Notes under the pieces: model-generated
Seen by the model: only the letters and a program-made list of their open reading frames with translations
What the model was told of the DNA's origin: nothing
The model's database searches: none
Shown: one piece after another, positions 45,209 through 55,149 of the stretch
Numbering within the stretch: the stretch's first letter is position 1
How the letters are laid out: each line of letters starts with the position of its first letter
Assembly (NCBI GenBank): GCA_903843965.1
Contig: CAIMRY010000019.1
Span: 62,001 to 126,000 of the forward strand
Direction of reading: 5' to 3'
DNA length: 64,000 nucleotides
From: an uncultured delta proteobacterium
GTDB lineage: Bacteria > Desulfobacterota > Desulfovibrionia > Desulfovibrionales > Desulfovibrionaceae
Program-made: the position numbers and the translations under genes

Positions 45209-46161
45209 ACGCCCCGGCCGTCAGCGTCATCATCCCCACTTACAACCGGGCCGACCTGCTGCCGGAGACGCTGACCAGCGTTCTCGGCCAAACCCTGGCC
45301 GACATCGAGGTCATCGTGGTGGACGACGGCTCCACCGACGACACCGCCGGGGTCGTGGCGGGCATGGCCGACAGCCGCCTGCGCCACATCAAGAACGAGC
45401 GCACCGGCCTGCCCGCCGCCGGGCGCAATGTCGGCATCAGCGCCGCCCGCGCCGACCTGCTGGCCTTTGTGGACTCCGACGACCTCTGGCTGCCGGAGAA
45501 GCTGGCCGTGCAAACGCGCCACCTGGACGAGCATCCCGAGGTCCAGTGGTGCTTCACGCACTACAATTTTCTCGACCACGCCAGCGGCGCGGTGGAGCCC
45601 CGCCCGCGTCCGATGATTCCGCCCCCCGGCCCGCAGCGCCTCGCCCAGCTCTTGGGGTACAACTTCGTCGGCTCGCCCACGGTGCTGGTCCGCCGCGAGC
45701 TGCTCGAGCGCACCGGTCCCTTTGACGAGGCCTGGGAGCTGCGCTTCGTGGAGGACTGGGAGCTGTGGCTGCGGCTGGAGGCGGCCAGCCCCGGCGCGGA
45801 GCTGGCCGAGCCCCTGGCCCTGTACCGCAGGCACCCGGCCAACGCCACGGCCTGCCCGGACCTGCACGCCGCCGGACTGCGCTACCATGCGGGCGCGCTG
45901 CGCGCGGTGGCGGCCAATCCGCAGGCCTATGCCGCGCACCTGCCCGCCGCCCTCACCTCCCTGCTCACCAGGGTCATCAAGGTGCTCCTGGTCCAGGGGC
46001 ACAACGACCAGGCCCGCGACCTGTGCCGCCGCGCGCTCATCGCCCCGGTGCGCCAGCCGGGGCTGGTGCTGCTCTCGGCCCTGGCCGCCCTGCCCGTGGC
46101 CGGCAGCGGCGCGCTGCTTAGCCTCAACCGTCGCCTCAAGTCCCTTGCCGGACGGGTCTGA
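45205..46161 (+). CDS. GT2-family glycosyltransferase
   Basis: A GT-A inverting enzyme of 318 residues: SVIIPTYNRADLLPETL, VVDDGSTDDT, the DxD-type VDSDD, and FVEDWELWLRL (catalytic base region). Coupled to the ABC exporter by ATGA overlap, so it probably builds the exported glycan. The C-terminal third is Ala/Leu rich without a clear motif. Confidence 0.88.
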   Translation: MNAPAVSVIIPTYNRADLLPETLTSVLGQTLADIEVIVVDDGSTDDTAGVVAGMADSRLRHIKNERTGLPAAGRNVGISAARADLLAFVDSDDLWLPEKLAVQTRHLDEHPEVQWCFTHYNFLDHASGAVEPRPRPMIPPPGPQRLAQLLGYNFVGSPTVLVRRELLERTGPFDEAWELRFVEDWELWLRLEAASPGAELAEPLALYRRHPANATACPDLHAAGLRYHAGALRAVAANPQAYAAHLPAALTSLLTRVIKVLLVQGHNDQARDLCRRALIAPVRQPGLVLLSALAALPVAGSGALLSLNRRLKSLAGRV

Positions 46162-46171
46162 AGGAGCCGCC

Positions 46172-47110
46172 ATGCAGACAATCATGCAGACAACCATGCC
46201 GACCATTTTGGCCACCACCTCATCCTTTGGCCGGTCCTGCCCCGAGGTTGCGGAGCTGCTGCGCGCCGCCGGATTCGCCCTTGTGGTCAACCCGCACGGC
46301 CGCAAGCTCACCAGCGCCGAACTCATGGAGCTTTTGGCCGAGCACCGGCCCGTGGGCCTCTTGGCGGGCACCGAGCCCGTCACCGCCGAGGCCATCAACG
46401 GAGCGCGAGAGCATCTGCGCGTGATCTCCCGCGTGGGCGTAGGCTGGGACAACGTGGACCACGAGGCGGCAGGCGGGGCGGGCATCCCGGTGCGCCGCAC
46501 CGAGGGCGTGCTCAACGACGCCGTGGCCGAACTGACCCTGGGCTTCATGCTCGACGCCCTGCGGCACATCTCCCGCCACGACCGCGAACTGCGCCAGGGC
46601 GCCTGGACAAAGCGCCTGGGCGGCCTGCTGCGCGGGCGCTGCGTGGGCATCGTGGGCTTCGGGGCCATTGGCCGGCGCGTGGCCGAGCTGGTTCTGGCCT
46701 TTGGCGCGCGGGTTGTCTATTCCGACGTGCGGCAGGTCGCCTCGTCTCTGGGTCAGCAGCGTGAGCTGGCCGACCTGCTGCGCGAGGCGGACCTCGTGAC
46801 CCTGCACGCCAGCGGCTCGGGCTGCCTCATCGGCCCGGCGGAGCTGGCCCTGGTCAAGCCGCAGGTCATCCTGGTCAACACCGCGCGCGGCGGCATGATC
46901 GACGAGGCCGCCCTGGCGACCGCCCTGGCCGAGGGCCGCGTGGGCTGCGCCTGCCTGGACGTGTTCGAGGCCGAGCCGTACAAGGGGCCCCTTGTTGATG
47001 CGCCGAACACGGTGCTCACCGCGCACATCGGCTCCTACGCCGCAGAGGCGCGTGAGCGCATGGAGCGCATGGCTGTGGAGAATCTATTGACGGAACTGGG
47101 CAAGGGCTGA
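46172..47110 (+). CDS. D-2-hydroxyacid dehydrogenase (phosphoglycerate dehydrogenase-like)
   Basis: An NAD-dependent enzyme of 312 residues with GIVGFGAIGRRVAEL, the catalytic Arg in NTARGGMID, Glu in DVFEAEP and His in TAHIGSYA. It lacks the ACT domain of biosynthetic SerA. Placed between a GT2 and a HAD phosphatase, it is more likely to oxidise a special hydroxyacid building block than to make serine. Start after AAGGAG; the N-terminus contains a short repeat (MQTIMQTTM). Confidence 0.82.
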   Translation: MQTIMQTTMPTILATTSSFGRSCPEVAELLRAAGFALVVNPHGRKLTSAELMELLAEHRPVGLLAGTEPVTAEAINGAREHLRVISRVGVGWDNVDHEAAGGAGIPVRRTEGVLNDAVAELTLGFMLDALRHISRHDRELRQGAWTKRLGGLLRGRCVGIVGFGAIGRRVAELVLAFGARVVYSDVRQVASSLGQQRELADLLREADLVTLHASGSGCLIGPAELALVKPQVILVNTARGGMIDEAALATALAEGRVGCACLDVFEAEPYKGPLVDAPNTVLTAHIGSYAAEARERMERMAVENLLTELGKG

Positions 47111-47114
47111 TCGC

Positions 47115-47789
47115 ATGGACCCTTACCACGCCTTCATCTTCGACTTCGACGGGGTCCTGGCCGACTCGGTGGAGGTCAAGACCAGCGCCTTCGAGGCCCT
47201 GTACCTGCCCCACGGCCCGGAGGTTGCGGCGGCGGTGGTGCGCCATCACCGCGAGCACGGCGGCATGCCCCGGCGCGAGAAGTTTCGTCACTACGAGGCC
47301 GCGCTTTTGGGCCGCCCGGCGGACCAGGCCGAACTGGACCGGCTGTGCACGGCCTTTTCAGCCCTGGTGCTTGAGGGGGTGGTGGCCGCGCCGGAGGTGC
47401 CCGGCGCCTTGGCCTTTCTGCGCCGCTGGCACGGGCGGGTGCCGCTCTTTGTGGACTCGGCCACGCCCGATGCCGAGCTGGCCGTGATCCTGCGCCGCCG
47501 TGGACTGGAAAAATACTTCGAGGCGGCCCTCGGTTCGGACCGGACCAAGGCCGAAAACCTGGCGGCCATCGTGGTCCAGGGCGGCTTTGCGCCGGAAAAA
47601 ATCCTTTTCTTTGGCGACGCGCTGAGCGACTATTCGGCGGCCCAAAGCTGCGGCGCGCGGTTTCTGGGCATCGCGCCCGGGCCGGACTCGCCCCTTATGC
47701 GGCTCGACCCGCCGCCGCCCTGCTGCCGGGACTTTTTGGAGGCCAGCGTCTACGTCGACGCACTACGCAGCAATGGAGAGGACAAATGA
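47115..47789 (+). CDS. HAD-superfamily phosphatase
   Basis: The 224-residue protein has FDFDGVLADS (nucleophile Asp), VDSATPD and FFGDALSDYSAA. It probably dephosphorylates an intermediate between the dehydrogenase and the cytidylyltransferase. Overlaps the latter by 4 bases. Confidence 0.85.
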   Translation: MDPYHAFIFDFDGVLADSVEVKTSAFEALYLPHGPEVAAAVVRHHREHGGMPRREKFRHYEAALLGRPADQAELDRLCTAFSALVLEGVVAAPEVPGALAFLRRWHGRVPLFVDSATPDAELAVILRRRGLEKYFEAALGSDRTKAENLAAIVVQGGFAPEKILFFGDALSDYSAAQSCGARFLGIAPGPDSPLMRLDPPPPCCRDFLEASVYVDALRSNGEDK

Positions 47790-48547
47790 TCGCAGCACTG
47801 CTCATGGGCCGCAAGGGCAGCACCGGCCTGCCCGGCAAGAACACCATGCCCCTCCTGGGCCGCCCGCTGGCCGCGTACCCCTTCCTGGCCGCGCGGCACG
47901 CCGCCAGCGTGGACCGGGTGTACATCACCACCGACGACCCCGCGCTCATGGACATCGGCCGGGCCCACGGCGCGCGCATCATAAAGCGGCCCGCGCACCT
48001 GTGCACCAAGGAGGCCCTGGGCGAACACGTGTACCAGCACGGCCTGTCCGTGGTCCGCGCGGACGCGGCCAAGGACGGCCTGGAGGTGGAGCAGCTGGCC
48101 CTGCTGATGTGCAACGCCGCAACCGTGCTGGCCGCGCAGATCGACGAGGCTGCGGCCCTGCTGCGCGCGGACGCGACCCTCGACTCCGTGGTCACGGTGT
48201 CCTGCCTGAACATGTGGTCGCCGTTGCGCGCCCGCAGGCTCACGCCCGAGGGCGTGCTCGTGCCCTTTGTGCCCTTTGAGACCTTTGGCGACCCGGCCAC
48301 GCTCAATTGCGACCGGGACTCCCAGGGCGATGTCTGGTTCGCGGACATGGGCCTGTCCATGATCCGCCCGGTGAATCTGGACCGCCTGGAGGAGGGCCTG
48401 CTGCCCCAGAAGTGGATGGGCCGGCGCATCGCCCCGCTCAAACAGTGGGGCGGCTGCGACATCGACTACCTCTGGCAGGTGCCGGGCGTGGAGTACTGGC
48501 TTAAGGAACACGGCTTCAGCGAAATGGAGACGCCGTATGGGCGTTGA
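47786..48547 (+). CDS. NeuA/CMP-sugar-type cytidylyltransferase
   Basis: The 253-residue protein starts AALLMGRKGSTGLPGKN, a variant of the GxxGSKxxPxKN motif, and carries YITTDDPALMDI. It is the second cytidylyltransferase in the window and distant from pseF. The variant motif and lack of a nonulosonate synthase next to it suggest a different activated compound. Confidence 0.8.
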   Translation: MIAALLMGRKGSTGLPGKNTMPLLGRPLAAYPFLAARHAASVDRVYITTDDPALMDIGRAHGARIIKRPAHLCTKEALGEHVYQHGLSVVRADAAKDGLEVEQLALLMCNAATVLAAQIDEAAALLRADATLDSVVTVSCLNMWSPLRARRLTPEGVLVPFVPFETFGDPATLNCDRDSQGDVWFADMGLSMIRPVNLDRLEEGLLPQKWMGRRIAPLKQWGGCDIDYLWQVPGVEYWLKEHGFSEMETPYGR

Positions 48548-49514
48548 GGCCAAGGCTAACAGCAATTTTTCCGCCCTGGGCGGGGCCAACCCGCACGACG
48601 TGGACGACGCGCGCTATCGGCAGTACCGCGCCGAATGGGAGGGCCGCCCAAAACGCTTCGAGGCCGGGGAGTTCCCGGTTCATCTGGACCTGGAGGCCAC
48701 CAGCCGCTGCAACCTCAAGTGCACATTTTGCGACAAGCTGCCCTTTCTCCCGCGCGAGAAGCTGGGCGACATGGACTTCGGCCTGTTTTCACGCATCCTG
48801 GATGAGTGCCGGGAGCACGGCCTGAGCGGGCTCAAGCTGAGCTACCGGGGCGAGCCCCTGCTGCACCCGCGCATCGCCGACATGGTGCGCAAGGCCAAGG
48901 ACTGCGGGGTCATCGACGTGTACTTCAACACCAACGGCATGCTGCTCACCGAGTCCATGGCCAATGCGCTCATGGATGCTGGGCTGGACCGCATCTCCAT
49001 TTCTGTGGAGGGCACGGACACCCAGGCTTTCGAGGCCGCGCGGGTCGGGGCGAAGCTGGAGCGCATCAAGGCCAATGTGGCGCGGCTGCTGGAACTGCGC
49101 CACGCTCGCGGGCTGGACTACCCCAAGGTGCGTCTACAAACTGTGGCCCTGCCGGGTCTGGACCTGGAAATGTACGCTGCCCACTGGGCCGACTACTGCG
49201 ACCAGACCGCCGCCGTGGATTACAAGGATCCGGCCACGCACCCGGAGCAGGCGCAAACTGCACCGGGCTGGGCCTGCCCACAGCCCTGGCAACGCCTAAC
49301 CGTGGAATGGGACGGCAGCGTGCACCCATGCAACAACGACGACCAGGATCTGGCCCAGGTGGCCAACGCGCGGGACCTGAGCATCCGCGCCTGCTGGCAG
49401 GCCGACTCCGTGCGCGAGCTGCGCCGGCTGCACCAGGCAGGGCTCTCGCACCTGGTCCCGGCCTGCGCCACCTGCCCGTGGCGCGCGGCCCAGGTGAAGA
49501 AGACGTTCGAGTAA
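48537..49514 (+). CDS. Radical SAM protein with SPASM-like C-terminus
   Basis: The 325-residue protein has the cluster motif CNLKCTFC (about residues 58-65). A C-terminal set of cysteines (CPQPW, HPCNND, CATCPW) could bind an auxiliary 4Fe-4S cluster. It overlaps the cytidylyltransferase by 11 bases, so it belongs to the same unit. Substrate unknown; modification of the activated sugar or acid is an inference. Confidence 0.82.
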   Translation: MGVEAKANSNFSALGGANPHDVDDARYRQYRAEWEGRPKRFEAGEFPVHLDLEATSRCNLKCTFCDKLPFLPREKLGDMDFGLFSRILDECREHGLSGLKLSYRGEPLLHPRIADMVRKAKDCGVIDVYFNTNGMLLTESMANALMDAGLDRISISVEGTDTQAFEAARVGAKLERIKANVARLLELRHARGLDYPKVRLQTVALPGLDLEMYAAHWADYCDQTAAVDYKDPATHPEQAQTAPGWACPQPWQRLTVEWDGSVHPCNNDDQDLAQVANARDLSIRACWQADSVRELRRLHQAGLSHLVPACATCPWRAAQVKKTFE

Positions 49515-49616
49515 ATCCACGAATAGCTCCGTATTGCAGCACCAAACAGATATTGATACGATTCTCAAGTGTCACACGACACCCGGCGCTACAAACCCCA
49601 ACAGGGATGTGAACCA

Positions 49617-51131
49617 ATGCTTTTCAAGGTATTGCTGGTATATGCGAATCTTCCCATGGAGCCGCTCATGCCCCTTGGTATCGCCATGCTCGCAACGGTT
49701 CTCGAAGACGCTGGTTTTGAGGTGCGCCTCTTTGACACGACCTTATATAGCGACCCCACGACCGACAACCAGGCCGAACGCGAGATGACCGGCCAGATTA
49801 AGGGCTGCGATTATTCCACTGTTGGGGTTTTCCCCAAACTGTGCGACATGGGCCAGGAATTCATCGACATGGTCAATGAGTTTGATCCCGGCCTCATCGG
49901 CGTATCCTGTGTGGAAAGCACCTACCGCATGGCTGAGGGTCTGCTGAACAGCGTCAAGGACAGCCGTATCCCTACTATTATGGGGGGGGTGTTCGCCTCG
50001 TTCTCGCCGGAGATACCCTTGTGTGCCGGCGTGGTTGATATGGTCTGTGTCGGTGAGGGCGAGGAGGCCATGGTCGAAGTTGCCCGGCAGGTGGCCAAGG
50101 GCGAGCGGGCCCCACGCATACCCAACATATGGACACGTGACGGTGCCCGCCCCATCCCTCCGCCGGAGCACCGCCTCTGCGATTTACAGAACCTGCCTAT
50201 CCCCCGTTTCGATGTATTCGACAGCAAACGAATATACCGTTCGATGTCCGGGGTACTCTACCGCATGCTGCCCCTGGAAATTTCTCGCGGCTGCCCGTAC
50301 CACTGCACGTACTGTTCGGCCCCCAGCTACCAAAGGCTATTCTCTCGGCAAGGCAAATGGCTTCGGTTCAAGCCGGTCTCAAGGCTCATCGAGGAGGCCA
50401 AAGCCTACATCAAACATTATGATGTGGAATATCTTTACCTTGTTTCCGAGACGTTTCTGGCCATGCCGGAAGCGGACCGCAAGGATTTCTACAAACAATA
50501 CGCTCGATTGGGCGTCCCGTTCTGGTTTAACACAAGGCCAGAGACCGTCACAGAAAAAGACATGCTGGAGTTGGCCGCAGTGGGGTGCCACAGGGTCAGC
50601 ATCGGGCTGGAAAGCGGAAACGAAGTGTTCCGAAAGACAGTACTGCGCCGGAACTACTCAAACGAAACAGTGTTGCGAGCCGTCGAGTGGACGCAAAATG
50701 CAGGCATTCAACTCTCGGTCAACAACATGCTCGGCTTTCCGGATGAGACACGCGAGTTCGTTTTTGACACCATTCGCCTGAACCGTCAATTCACTTGCGA
50801 CAACCACTCGTTGTCCATCTTCCACCCCTTCCGCGGCACGGCTCTGCACGAGAGTTGCGTGGCCAAGGGGTATTGGGATCCCGACACGATCTGCGACGGT
50901 TCCTTCTCCGAGCCCAGGCTGCGGATGCCCACGCTCACCACAGAGGAGGTGAAGGGTCTGTACCGCACCTTCAACCTCTACCGCTCCTTGGACGAGTCGC
51001 ACTGGGGCGAGATTCGCAAGGCGGAGCGCATGACCCCCGAGGGCGACGCCGCGTTCGAGCGGCTGTGGGCCCAGGCCAACGCAGCCCAGCCCTCGTCGAC
51101 CAGTAGTGCCGCACCCAGGAGTCAAGGATGA
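49617..51131 (+). CDS. B12-binding radical SAM protein
   Basis: The 504-residue protein has an N-terminal cobalamin-binding domain (PLGIAMLATVLEDAGFEV, IMGGVFASFSPEI, VCVGEGEEAM) and a radical SAM core with GCPYHCTYC (about residue 225). It is a close paralogue of the protein at 61382-62875, with shared FRK-VLRRN-SNE and SVNN-LGFP strings. I chose ATG 49617 after AGGGA; GTG 49569 is an alternative. The family includes methylases and ring-rearranging enzymes. Confidence 0.85.
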   Translation: MLFKVLLVYANLPMEPLMPLGIAMLATVLEDAGFEVRLFDTTLYSDPTTDNQAEREMTGQIKGCDYSTVGVFPKLCDMGQEFIDMVNEFDPGLIGVSCVESTYRMAEGLLNSVKDSRIPTIMGGVFASFSPEIPLCAGVVDMVCVGEGEEAMVEVARQVAKGERAPRIPNIWTRDGARPIPPPEHRLCDLQNLPIPRFDVFDSKRIYRSMSGVLYRMLPLEISRGCPYHCTYCSAPSYQRLFSRQGKWLRFKPVSRLIEEAKAYIKHYDVEYLYLVSETFLAMPEADRKDFYKQYARLGVPFWFNTRPETVTEKDMLELAAVGCHRVSIGLESGNEVFRKTVLRRNYSNETVLRAVEWTQNAGIQLSVNNMLGFPDETREFVFDTIRLNRQFTCDNHSLSIFHPFRGTALHESCVAKGYWDPDTICDGSFSEPRLRMPTLTTEEVKGLYRTFNLYRSLDESHWGEIRKAERMTPEGDAAFERLWAQANAAQPSSTSSAAPRSQG

Positions 51132-52198
51132 TCGAACCCAAGCCTCACCTCAAGGACATCCGACGCACCCCGTGGGGCGACGAAGCGCCGCGCTTGGGCA
51201 AGGTCCGACTCGACCGCAACGAGCGCAACCAGCCCTTCAGCAGCGCCTTCATGGCCCGGCTGCGCGAGCGTTTGACGGACGAGCTGATCATGGCCTACCC
51301 GGAGTGCTGGCCCACCTTCGAGAAAGTGGCCGCGCACATCGGTGTGCCTGTGGAAAACATCCTGCTGCACATGGGCTCGGAGCAGGCCATCAGGCTGGTG
51401 TTTGAGACCTACGTCCGGCCGGGTGACCGGGTGCTGCTGCATCTGCCGGGATACGCCATGTACCCGGTCTTCGCCAAACTCTACCAGGCCGAGGTTGAGA
51501 CCCAGGATTACGACAGCAACCTTGAGTTCGACTGGGAGGCATTCCTGGGGCGCATCACTCCAGGACTGCGCCTGGTGGTGGTGGAAAATCCCAACGGGTT
51601 TCTCGGCAACCCTGCGGACCTGGGCATGCTTGAGCGCATCGTGGCCAGGGCGGGGGAATGCGGCGCCCTGACCCTGGTGGACGAAGCCTACTACCTGTTC
51701 CACCGCGAGACTGCCGTCCCGCTGCTCATGGACCACGACAACCTCGTGATCACGCGCTCCTTTTCCAAGGCCTTTGGCCTCGCCGGCCTGCGGGCCGGGT
51801 GCCTGGTCTCCCGGCGGGAGAACATCGAGAACCTCACGAAGCTCAAGCCCGCCTACGAACTGACCTCGGTGACGGCCATGATCCTGGAGGAACTGCTGGG
51901 CAACCCGCAGGAATACGAGAGCTATGCAGAGGAGACGCGGCAATGCCTGGCCGCCTTCAAGGCCGGGCTTGAAGCACTGGGCTTCGCGACCTCAAACAGC
52001 GTGGCCAACTTCCTGACCATCCGGCTGGGGCCGGACCTGGCCGAGGCTTGGCGCATCGAACTGGCCAAACAGGACATGCTCATCCGCCGCCCCTTCCGCG
52101 AAGAGCACCTGCGCGACTGGGTGCGGATATCCACGGCCGCCCCGGCGGTTCAGGAGCAGGCGCTCCAGGTGCTGCGCAATACCATGAACGCTCGCTGA
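51128..52198 (+). CDS. HisC-like class I/II aminotransferase
   Basis: A PLP fold-type I enzyme of 356 residues. It has VRLDRNERNQPF at the start and the PLP lysine in SFSKAFGLAGLRAG. It resembles histidinol-phosphate aminotransferase and threonine-phosphate decarboxylase. The position in a glycan cluster and the absence of other his genes argue for a special amino compound. Overlaps the B12 radical SAM gene by 4 bases. Confidence 0.82.
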   Translation: MIEPKPHLKDIRRTPWGDEAPRLGKVRLDRNERNQPFSSAFMARLRERLTDELIMAYPECWPTFEKVAAHIGVPVENILLHMGSEQAIRLVFETYVRPGDRVLLHLPGYAMYPVFAKLYQAEVETQDYDSNLEFDWEAFLGRITPGLRLVVVENPNGFLGNPADLGMLERIVARAGECGALTLVDEAYYLFHRETAVPLLMDHDNLVITRSFSKAFGLAGLRAGCLVSRRENIENLTKLKPAYELTSVTAMILEELLGNPQEYESYAEETRQCLAAFKAGLEALGFATSNSVANFLTIRLGPDLAEAWRIELAKQDMLIRRPFREEHLRDWVRISTAAPAVQEQALQVLRNTMNAR

Positions 52199-52239
52199 GG
52201 CCTGGAGCTTCTTCGAAGCGAACAATCGAGGGGAAGTGC

Positions 52240-53127
52240 ATGAAAGACAAGGTTGTGGTCATAGGCGGCGCAGGTTTTCTTGGCAGCCACTTGGCGGACG
52301 AACTGAGCGATGCCGGGCACCATGTCGTCATCTATGACCGGCAGCAATCCCGCTGGGCCAGACCGGACCAGGAAATGCTGCTGGGCGAGATCACGGACGC
52401 CAGCCGTCTCTCCACCGCCCTGGACGGCGCCCGCTATGTCTACCACCTGGCAGGCATCGCGGAGATCGCCGAGGCGAGCGAGCATCCGGCTGCGGCCATC
52501 GAGACCAACATCATCGGCAGCACACGCGTCATCGAAGCCTGCATCAAGGCCAAAGTCGAACGCTTCCTTTTTGCCTCCACAGTGTACGTGTACAGCAACA
52601 AGGGCTCGTTCTACCGTGTCACCAAGCAGGCCACGGAACTCATTGTTGAGGCGTATGCAGAGCAATACGGGCTGGCCTACACGATCCTCCGCTACGGATC
52701 ACTGTATGGGCCGCGGGCCCAACCATGGAACAGCCTGCGCGACTTCGTGGAGCAGGGCATACGCGAGGGGCGCATCAACTACCCCGGCACCGGGCACGAG
52801 CGCCGCGAATACATCCACGTCAAGGATGCCGCGCGTCTCAGCGTTGAAGCCTTGGCCAGCGCCCAGGGCAACGACTGCCTCACCATTACCGGGGCGCAGA
52901 TCATGACCACGGCGGAGATGCTCTCCATGATCGGTGAGATACTCGGCGTGCAGTTGGACATCCGCTTCGAGCTTGACGAGACGGCCACACGTTGTCAGCA
53001 TTACACGTATACGCCGTATCGCTACACTCCCCGGCAGGGGCGCAAGGTGGTGCCGCAGCATTTCATGGACATCGGTCAGGGCATTCTGGAACTCATCGAG
53101 GCAGCCCACATGGACGGCGGGAAGTAA
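52240..53127 (+). CDS. NAD-dependent epimerase/dehydratase (extended SDR)
   Basis: The 295-residue protein has the nucleotide loop VIGGAGFLGSHLADEL, the catalytic Ser/Tyr/Lys in ASTVYVYS and YRVTK, and RYGSLYGPRA. It acts on a nucleotide sugar; C4-epimerase or dehydratase cannot be told. Start ATG 52240 after GAGGGGAAG. The last 88 codons are duplicated in degraded form at 54873-55117. Confidence 0.85.
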   Translation: MKDKVVVIGGAGFLGSHLADELSDAGHHVVIYDRQQSRWARPDQEMLLGEITDASRLSTALDGARYVYHLAGIAEIAEASEHPAAAIETNIIGSTRVIEACIKAKVERFLFASTVYVYSNKGSFYRVTKQATELIVEAYAEQYGLAYTILRYGSLYGPRAQPWNSLRDFVEQGIREGRINYPGTGHERREYIHVKDAARLSVEALASAQGNDCLTITGAQIMTTAEMLSMIGEILGVQLDIRFELDETATRCQHYTYTPYRYTPRQGRKVVPQHFMDIGQGILELIEAAHMDGGK

Positions 53128-53321
53128 CGAGCACGGCTCAAACACAGCGCCCGGCATCCTGTGCCATAACTGACCGGATGCCCTCTGGTTGATGCCAAGC
53201 CGGACTTGTCTGGGGAACTCCTTTGCCAGCCGCCGCCTTGCTTGTTCAATAATCAACGAACTTCCACGTTCCTAAGCCGGACAAGAATGATGCCAGTGCG
53301 TTGGAATGATCTGGGGGTACA

Positions 53322-54541
53322 ATGAAAAAAAACATCCTACTCATTCTTGTTTCCATTACCCTGACCCTCGGGGTGCTGGAACTCTTGTGCAGGACCATAT
53401 ATTTCTTTCAGACTCACACATGGCAGGCCGCAGATGCGACATATAAAAGTGATCCGCACCCAATGCTGCTCTATACCTCGAAGCGGAATTTCAACGGACT
53501 CCTCCCTGCCGGAGATCCTGGAAGCACCTTCCGGGTGCGCATCAACGCCCACGGCTTCCGGACACACGAACTCTACCCAAAAATTCCGGGGGTTTACCGT
53601 GTTCTCCTTTTGGGCGACAGCTTTGTCTGGGGCTATAACGCCAACCAAGAAGACACCTTAGGGGTCCGCATCGAAGCCCTGCTGCATCAACGCGGAAAAA
53701 CGAATGCAGAAGTGATCGCCCTCGCGGCTCCCTCATATTCGTGCTTGCGGTATGCCGTCCTGGCTAGAAGCTACTTCGCTTTTCTGCAGCCGGACCTGGT
53801 GATCGTCTGTGTTGATCAAAGCGATATCAAGGAAGATGAAGACCGGGTAAAGGACTACCTTTTTGACGCCCAGGGTGCTCCGACCGTGCTGAAGGACGCT
53901 GAGAAGATCATGTCCGGGCACGTTGCGGTCGGTTTTGCGTTTGACGTGAACAGGACCTTGTGCGGCCCAATCTGAACTGGAAAGGCAAAGTTGTGGCCGC
54001 CAGTTCTCTGCTTACTACAGTGTTCCGCCTGCGAGACAGGTTTTCAGAGGCAAGGCTCGAGGCAGGAACAAACCTGGAGAAACTTCCCCGGCTCACATCT
54101 CAAGACATTGCAACCGGCCAGTTTCCCGGTCACCCAGAGGTTGTCGTCCCTGCCTGGGTTCTGCTGAACAAACGGGACCATGACGGCGCAGCCTCAAAAA
54201 ATGCCCTGGCGCATGTTGTTACCATGAGCCGCAAAGTAGGCAGCAAGATCGCATTTTCTGTGTACCCCTACCCACTTTTCGTTAGTCCGAAGGAATCAAT
54301 ACTTGGACATGCGCTTTGGTTTCACGCTGTGCTGGATTTACGGGACAACCGCGTGTTTCCTGAGTTGATGCAGAAAATTTCCGCTGAACTGAAAGTGCCG
54401 TTGTGGAACGCGTATCCGATTTTTGAACGTGACCCTGACGGCATGTACGGAAAGGTTGACATGCATTTCAACGCGCGAGGATACGAAAAGTACGCCCAAT
54501 TCCTGACGGACAGGATTCTTGAAACACAGTCGGCTAGGTGA
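53322..54541 (+). pseudogene. SGNH/GDSL hydrolase-like gene split by a frameshift
   Basis: The first frame (53322-53975) has a membrane anchor MKKNILLILVSITLTLGVLEL and the catalytic block I LLGDSFVWGYN. It ends shortly after DVNRTL. The second frame (53960-54541) continues RPNLNWKGK and carries the block V catalytic pair DMHFNARGYEKY. Together they make one SGNH hydrolase, perhaps an O-acetylesterase or acetyltransferase partner of the AlgX/AlgJ type. The frame breaks near 53958-53963. It may be a true pseudogene, a sequencing error or a programmed shift. Composition is lower in GC than the neighbours. Confidence 0.75.
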
Positions 54542-54872
54542 TCACGCATTATGAATGTCAACGTCTGCGAGTTCAGGCTGTAATGGCACAGTGCACTCGG
54601 TGCTGCAATGCGCATGGAGCAAGTTTTCAGAACAGCACCACAAGCAAAGCGCCATGGAGACAATGTATCAACAAGGCTTAGACAGTGTTGCGGTGGCGCT
54701 GCCACAAACTTCGACATGCCGTGATTTTATCTGACGGCGAAGGTCGTAACGGAAATCTGGAGCGTGTTCGTCTGAAAATCTTAGGGGTACCCTTTCTGCT
54801 CCGGCGAGCGATGCGGAATATTGGCACTTGGATGGACTGCCCTTGGCTAACCACCTTTCGGAATTGACGGAT
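54542..54872. other. Intergenic stretch without recognisable gene
   Basis: Between the broken SGNH gene and the epimerase remnant. A 60-codon frame at 54685-54867 has no family motif or ribosome site; it could be the relic of a larger gene or mobile element but I cannot support either. Confidence 0.4.
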
Positions 54873-55117
54873 GTCCAGGCAACGACCGCCCCACCATGAC
54901 CGCAGCGGAGATGCTCGCCAGGATCTGCGGAACGCTCGGCGTGCAGTTGGACATGGGGTTTCTGCTTGACGAGACAGGCGCACGTTGTCAGCATTACACA
55001 TACACGCCGTATAGCTACACTCCGCGACAGGGACGCACGGTGGTGCCGCAGCATTTCATGGACATTGAGGGCATTCGGGAACCCATCGCAAAAGCCCGCT
55101 CGGACGGCGGCATGTAG
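54873..55117 (+). pseudogene. Partial duplicate of the epimerase 3' end
   Basis: The sequence matches 52864-53127 over its whole length with scattered changes and one deletion of about 24 bases. The protein string RCQHYTYTPY-YTPRQGR is preserved, as is PQHFMDI. No 5' part exists, so it is a fragment. With the intact epimerase end it forms direct repeats around the SGNH gene, pointing to a duplication event. Confidence 0.85.
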
Positions 55118-55149
55118 CGCAGGCACTGGCCAGCCACAGGAGTCACAAC

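Noticed and set aside
54685-54867. 60-codon frame before the epimerase remnant as a possible transposase piece
   Set aside because: No recognisable transposase motif, no inverted repeats and no ribosome site.
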